A DNA stretch of 64,000 nucleotides from Citrus sinensis (Eukaryota > Streptophyta > Magnoliopsida > Sapindales > Rutaceae). Made by a program: the position numbers and the translations under genes. This document shows, piece by piece, positions 58,925 through 64,000 of this stretch. The notes below the pieces were generated by a model. The model saw only the letters and a program-made list of their open reading frames with translations, was not told the DNA's origin and did no database searches. Each line of letters starts with the position of its first letter. Within the stretch, counting starts at the first letter, position 1. Where the stretch lies: positions 20,499,501 to 20,563,500 of the forward strand of contig NC_068557.1 of NCBI RefSeq assembly GCF_022201045.2, in the 5' to 3' direction.

Positions 58925-61900
58925 CTAGGTAGCAATTCCTGAAAAGGGAGACAAATATAAGTATCAAAATTAGATCCATAGTTACAGAATTTTTCATGAC
59001 ATTTCAAATATAAAATATGTCAGTGATGTGCAACAGCCAAAAAATACAAGGAATTAAGGTGGGACAAACAACTTCAAGCCAAATCAGTAATAGTAGTAAC
59101 AGCATCACACCTAAGATTCCGCTTACAATTAAGCACATAAAGTCATTTACCTTCTGCTGATACTAAATATACAGGGCAATCATAGAGAATTAACACATGC
59201 TTTTACATGCCAAAAACAAGGATACTGAACAAAAGGTAATTTAATTAGCCAACACATTGGTATTCTAGCAAAACTTAAGAAAAATCTGAACAGACTGCAA
59301 AAGAAGCCATTAAGATGAATCCTACATGAATCAGCAACATAACAAGATTTAAAAAATGTGATTGCATAAAATACTAATAGGCAGAAAGACAGGTTTATCC
59401 CTTTATCCAAAACCAGGCACCTCCAATATCTTCATTTTTTATTCATAAAGAACTAACATATAACAATTGTTTAATGAGGCAAGCCCTTTTATTCCTGGTC
59501 TTAGAGAAAAACATTAGAATTGCAGCAAGATGGGTAAAAGACCAGACCCATGAATTATGGATTTGATAGGAGGAACAAGTGTCTGTGAGTTTTACTCAAA
59601 TACAAAATTCTCAGTCTCACTACTCATTTAGTATTCTCCCATAATCTTAGTTGCAGGATCCTGACCAAATATCTATGAGATTGAGCTTTTCCAGCATGGG
59701 CCAGTGCCCACATAATTAGATGTTTTCTTGCCAATACCTCGAGCATGGTAAGTGAAATAAATAATAACAACAAATCTTAAATTTTTATGACCTCAGAGCC
59801 AGCCAACCCCATGACACACTGTAACAACCTGCGCAAAAGCCAGGAAGCAACATGTGAAAACAAATCCCTAGGGTAAATCTAAAGTTAAGAATGATCCTCC
59901 ATTCATACTTCTTCAAATTTAATGAACCCAACATCTTCCCTTCTCTATGCATTTTGTTTCTTATATTTTCAGGGAAGCATCCATGCCCAAAATAAGCAGA
60001 CACATTTTTAGAGTAGAACTAAATCCTACTTAATGCAATCACTTACACGACCACAGAAATAGGAATTTGGAGACGAGACAGTGCTTTGTAGTTATGACTT
60101 AATGATACTGAGATTGCATTGAGTCCTTCATCATGGCACCCAAAACAGATGAAAGACACTAAGTCTAAGAAGAAGAAGAAGAATTCTATCTTTCGTTATG
60201 ATAATTATTTTCTTCACTTTATTGCTGAAACATTCTCCAGAGCAACGGCTGTAATTTTAATCTTGAAATTTTATATGATCACAATCAGTTCAATAAAATT
60301 TGACCACTGAACCAATAATGAATCGAAGGGTTATTTTAAAATTCAATCAAACTAGAAATATTTCATATAAATAATCGTCTTTCAGTAAACATATCTGTTC
60401 TATTATCATGGCAAGTAGAAATTCTCAGTTTAACGGAGCATCATTAAAAGAAGACAGAGATAAAGGATAATGCACTATCAGAGATACAAATCTAAATAAG
60501 ACAATGTTAAGCAATAGGAAATAACTGCCAACTCGGAGATAGAGGTTCAAAGAGGCAGAGCTTCACGAATACTTAAAAAGTCCACAAGGCAGGACCAAGA
60601 AACACATTAAGGAATTCGTTGCATCAGAATCATGTCTCGCCTAATGCAGAAGAGGTTCTCAGCTGCAACTATGAGCTACACAAGTAGGATAATATTATCA
60701 TTAAATTATATTTAACAGGACCAATCATCAACTGACCTAGACACTTGACAACAACTCTTGGTAGGATGATAAAATAAAAACTTAAAAGAATTCTTGGAAT
60801 CAAGATCACGATTTATCTTCATATAAGTCATCAATCCACTCAAATTTTTCATAGAGAGACAGTCATCTCAAACTAGTGAGCAAAAATGGAAAGTGCAAAC
60901 TGAAAACAATATAATGAAACATAATAATAAGAAAAATTGCCAAGTTTTTTAATGTTCTCCGACAAAAGCATAATTTTCTCAAAGATTCATAATGTTCTAA
61001 AAACTACACTATCTCAACTAAAGTTTCCTACATTGATAAAGTTCTGGGAGGCACTAAAAGGAAAAGGAACAAGCAAATGCAGGAAGATGATAAACAGAAA
61101 CCCTTACCTCTATTTGACTGTCTCTTATTAACACTATAACCACCAACAAAACCAGGAGAATTTTTAGCTGAAACATCGGCAGTGCCACTACTGAGTCCAT
61201 AACCAAAAGAACCTGAACCATCTCGTTCAGATGATGATGATCTCCATGTTGGATCCCCATAAACAGAACCGCTACCGCCGCCAGTGCCATATAGGTCTGC
61301 AAAGACTCCATCATAACCACCATTTGAAGCTGCAAATGATGATGATTGAGCCAAAGTAGTTCCAGGATTTCTTCCATATCCTCCGGCCCCCAAGCCAAAA
61401 CTGTTATCTCCACTTCCATACCCAAAATTAGCATTACTGTTAGAAACATTATTACCTCCACCTTGAGCAGAAATTGCTGAAGAACCCCAATTGACTCCAG
61501 TATTGCCAAAGGTGTTTCCTCCAATGGTCCCACTTCCCGATCCCATATATGCATTGGAACTAGCACTGTTCGAGTTATAGTTAAGGCCCCCATTTCCCCA
61601 CAAATTTCTGGTGACTGAGCTGAAAAAGGAAGTGTTTCCTCCATTACCTCCATCATAACCAAGAGGACTACCATACCTATTCGGATTCCCAATATAATAA
61701 GGACTCAAACCCCTTCCATAGCTGAGATTGCTGTTAAAATTTGCATTAGCTCCAAAACTTGGGTTCAATCCTGGCTCAATCATACCCATTCCATAACCGG
61801 AACCAAACGGAGGAAACCCACTTCGTCCACCAGCAACTGGACTGAATCTACCATCCATTCTAAGTCCATAGCCCCCAACTGTGCTAGGAGTATATCCCTG

Positions 61901-62884
61901 AGTGTAACCATTAAGGAAACTATTGACCCTACTTAGACCATAGTGATATCCTCCAAGCGGGCTGCGAGTGGGACCGGGTGATAGCTCTTTGGGAACTGCT
62001 CTCTTAACCTCAACCATTTTTCCATTCAATTCATGAAAAGTCTTAAGCAATACCTTGTCCACTGCCTCCTCTGAATCATAAGTAATGAAACCAAAGCCTC
62101 TTGGCCTCTGGGTGTTGTGGTCGTACATCACCACAACATCTGTGATAGTCCCAAACTGATCAAAGTACTTCTTAAAGTCACTTTCCGTGACGGTGGATGC
62201 TAAACCTCCTACAAAAATCTTTCGTGTGCGGCCTGGACCAGGAGAACCATGAATGCTGCCACTGCTTCTATTGAGCACAATCTGGTCATCCCTAGGAACA
62301 GCCTTTTTTGCCTCAACCTGGTGGCAAAGAATTCACATGAAAACCAAGCTCAAATAACAAGAGATCATCAAACTCTCGGAATCAACCTAAATGAATAAAT
62401 TAAAAAATCCATCAATTAAGAACATAATTGATGTCATTTTAAAAATAAATGAATAAATGCATAAGAGGAGAAGGCATGACTTTTACTCTTGGCTGAATTT
62501 GAAATTTAGTTGAACACAGAACCAGAATTAAACGAATGCCTGCAATTACAATATCGGATTCATAACTCCTATAGGAAATGAATTCCATCCTACATGAGAT
62601 AATGATCAAAGATGATGACATAGTAAAAAATTTAAAGGTCTGCTCAGAAATTAATAACTTACCATTCTCCCATCAATGTTGTGCTTTTCCTGAATGACAA
62701 TCTCAGCAACAGCAGGATCAGCAAAGACAACAAAGCCAAATCCACGGGCACGCCCTGTGTTCCGATCCTTCATGATCACCGCCTCCACCACCTCACCATA
62801 AGTACTAAAGTACTCCTTGAGACGCTCCTCATTGGTGTCCCAAGATATTCCACCAATAAATAACTTTCCATTATCAGATTGCAT
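58925..62884 (-). CDS. Heterogeneous nuclear ribonucleoprotein 1-like RNA-binding protein, 3 exons
   Basis: Exons (minus) are 62663-62884, 61108-62317 and 58925-58938, giving 481 residues ending SNRGIAT. Two RRMs are present: RRM1 with LFIGGI and RGFGFVVF (about residues 6-80), RRM2 with KIFVGGL and RGFGFITY (about 105-180). The rest is a low-complexity Gly/Ser/Asn/Tyr-rich tail (prion-like) typical of plant hnRNP A/B-type proteins such as Arabidopsis RNP1. The role is pre-mRNA binding and processing in the nucleus. The last coding exon has only four codons and a stop, behind an intron of 2169 bp. If that intron is kept, the protein ends 26 residues later at 61028 with a hydrophobic tail. The acceptor TTTTCAG/GAATTGCT supports the short last exon. 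Confidence 0.93.
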
Positions 62885-63710
62885 TTTGTTTCTGCACTCA
62901 AAATGATTAAAAACACTCCATCAATACAAAATCTAGCAAGTGCAAATCATAGTAATACTGAATTCATTATAAAAACAGACTTTTTGATACAATCAATCTC
63001 CTGCTTCATATTTTACACTGGATCCAATCAGAAACTCACAATTCTATCACAATTTGATCAAACAATGGAAATGATAAATCAGAAGTAGAGAAAAGGAGGT
63101 GTAATGCTAATGTGCAATCAATCAAGTAAATAAAAACAATACCTTATTGAATGAACAACCTGAAACACACAATTTATATTGAGTTACAATACAGATATCT
63201 TCTGATTCAATTTACAGTGAACAGATCCTTCATCGATCAATCAACAGACTCAGAATTAAGCACCAGCCTGGAATTACATCAATCAAAAGAAAATTAAAAG
63301 CAAATAAGAACAAAAGCCCGGAAACAAATTCATTTGCAGCATTAAAAAAAAATGACAATTAATCAAAGATCGAAACTTGAACCGAGATTCACAATAACCC
63401 ACCAATCAAAGCAAACCCAGATGCCCAAATCTTGCAAAAAACTAAGATCTGATAAGAGGAGGCATGTTCATCCTCCTCTGAGAAGCCACCCAAACAATCT
63501 CAAAGTTCAATTGTGTTTGATTTTTATTTTTAAAAAAAATTTTGGATTCAAAACAGATGCAAATTCATTCACCAAACAATTTGCAATCCAAATATAAGTA
63601 TCTAAATTGATGATGTATTGGTTTTTAGAGAGAGAAAGAGAGAGACATGTGACAGATAGAGAGAGAAGGTTAGACAAGCTTTGGTGTTGAGAATATATAG
63701 AGAGACTCAT
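62885..63710 (-). promoter_or_regulatory. 5' UTR and promoter of the hnRNP-like gene
   Basis: On the minus strand a TATATA motif within CTCTATATATTC (63690-63703) is a probable TATA box. Downstream lies a CT/GA-rich tract (about 63625-63675, AGAGAGAGAAAG type), common in plant 5' UTRs. The distance of about 780 bp to the start codon suggests a 5' UTR intron between about 62890 and 63450, though I could not fix the borders. Confidence 0.45.
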
Positions 63711-64000
63711 TTATTTTATTTATTTTAATTTTTTTGTACAATGTGTTTTTTTTTTATTATAGAGTTTTATGGAAATTCATAATTTTGAAGCGAAATGCTT
63801 TTAAAAAGTTAAAAATGGAAATTGATTTTCTTTTTTTCTTTTTTTTTTTCTTTTGGATGTGGTTGATAAATTGGAAAGTAGTTGTTTAGCTTTGTTCTCT
63901 CATTTTGTTACTTTTTTATACTTCATTGGGATAAAAATAAATACGACGCAATGCATGCATGCATAGAGCTTCAGGTTGCATGCAACTAAGAATTAGCCAT
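63711..64000. other. Upstream region, no gene seen
   Basis: AT-rich with long T runs. A GCATGCATGCATGCAT stretch near 63951-63964 contains RY-type CATGCA motifs known from seed promoters; any role here is unknown. Confidence 0.5.

Noticed and set aside
61054-61692. 212-codon alternative frame inside the hnRNP-like gene
   Set aside because: Shadow of the Gly-rich tail in another frame; the RRM-linked frame is the real one.

Overview
The window is nuclear DNA of a flowering plant. Host genes have many AT-rich introns with GT-AG borders, proteins match typical eudicot families (GH28 pectinases, plastid/mitochondrial ThrRS, DOMON-cytochrome b561 proteins, MO25, plant-type hnRNP), and the transposons are plant types (Tat-lineage Ty3/gypsy, Ulp1-carrying MULE, hAT relative, plant LINE RNase H). 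A woody eudicot such as Citrus fits, but this is inference, not shown by the sequence.

Layout. 1-9389: 3' three quarters of a broken Ty3/gypsy (Tat-lineage) retrotransposon, with pol, a second RNase H, a 12-copy 69-bp tandem array, an antisense reading frame and one LTR. 11799-13389: intact four-exon polygalacturonase (+). 15410-16069: 5'-truncated LINE tail with 16-bp target duplications and an open RNase H frame. 16900-18460: dead polygalacturonase paralogue (-). 19312-22882: organellar threonyl-tRNA synthetase (-) with a GC-AG intron. 23297-24285: hAT-type non-autonomous element with a perfect 8-bp target duplication. 26535-29905: MO25/CAB39-like scaffold (+), convergent with a DOMON-cytochrome b561 gene (30400-32455, -). 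34854-36201: dead copy of that gene. 39611-40171: AIR12-like DOMON-only gene whose C-terminal anchor seems lost. 40710-42490: NAT9-like acetyltransferase (-), divergent from an unrecognised 13-exon gene (42849-46599, +) with a second GC-AG intron. 47401-48615: intronless DOMON-b561 gene (+). 48836-48916: tRNA-Leu(CAG) (-). 50332-57352: complete but decayed Mutator-like element with a perfect 9-bp target duplication, convergent Ulp1-like and mudrA-like genes and shared subterminal motifs. 58925-62884: hnRNP1-like RNA-binding protein (-), its 5' UTR running to about 63690.

Genes working together. Four DOMON family members lie within 18 kb, so this is a local cluster of apoplastic/plasma-membrane ascorbate-linked electron-transfer proteins, shaped by duplication, loss of the b561 core and pseudogene formation. 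Two polygalacturonases form a smaller cluster with one live and one dead member. The other host genes are unrelated housekeeping or signalling genes. The best second-look items are the MULE with its palindromic subterminal motif, the AIR12-like gene without an anchor, the unrecognised 499-residue protein, and the open LINE RNase H frame. I did not find evidence for a wholly new biological system.
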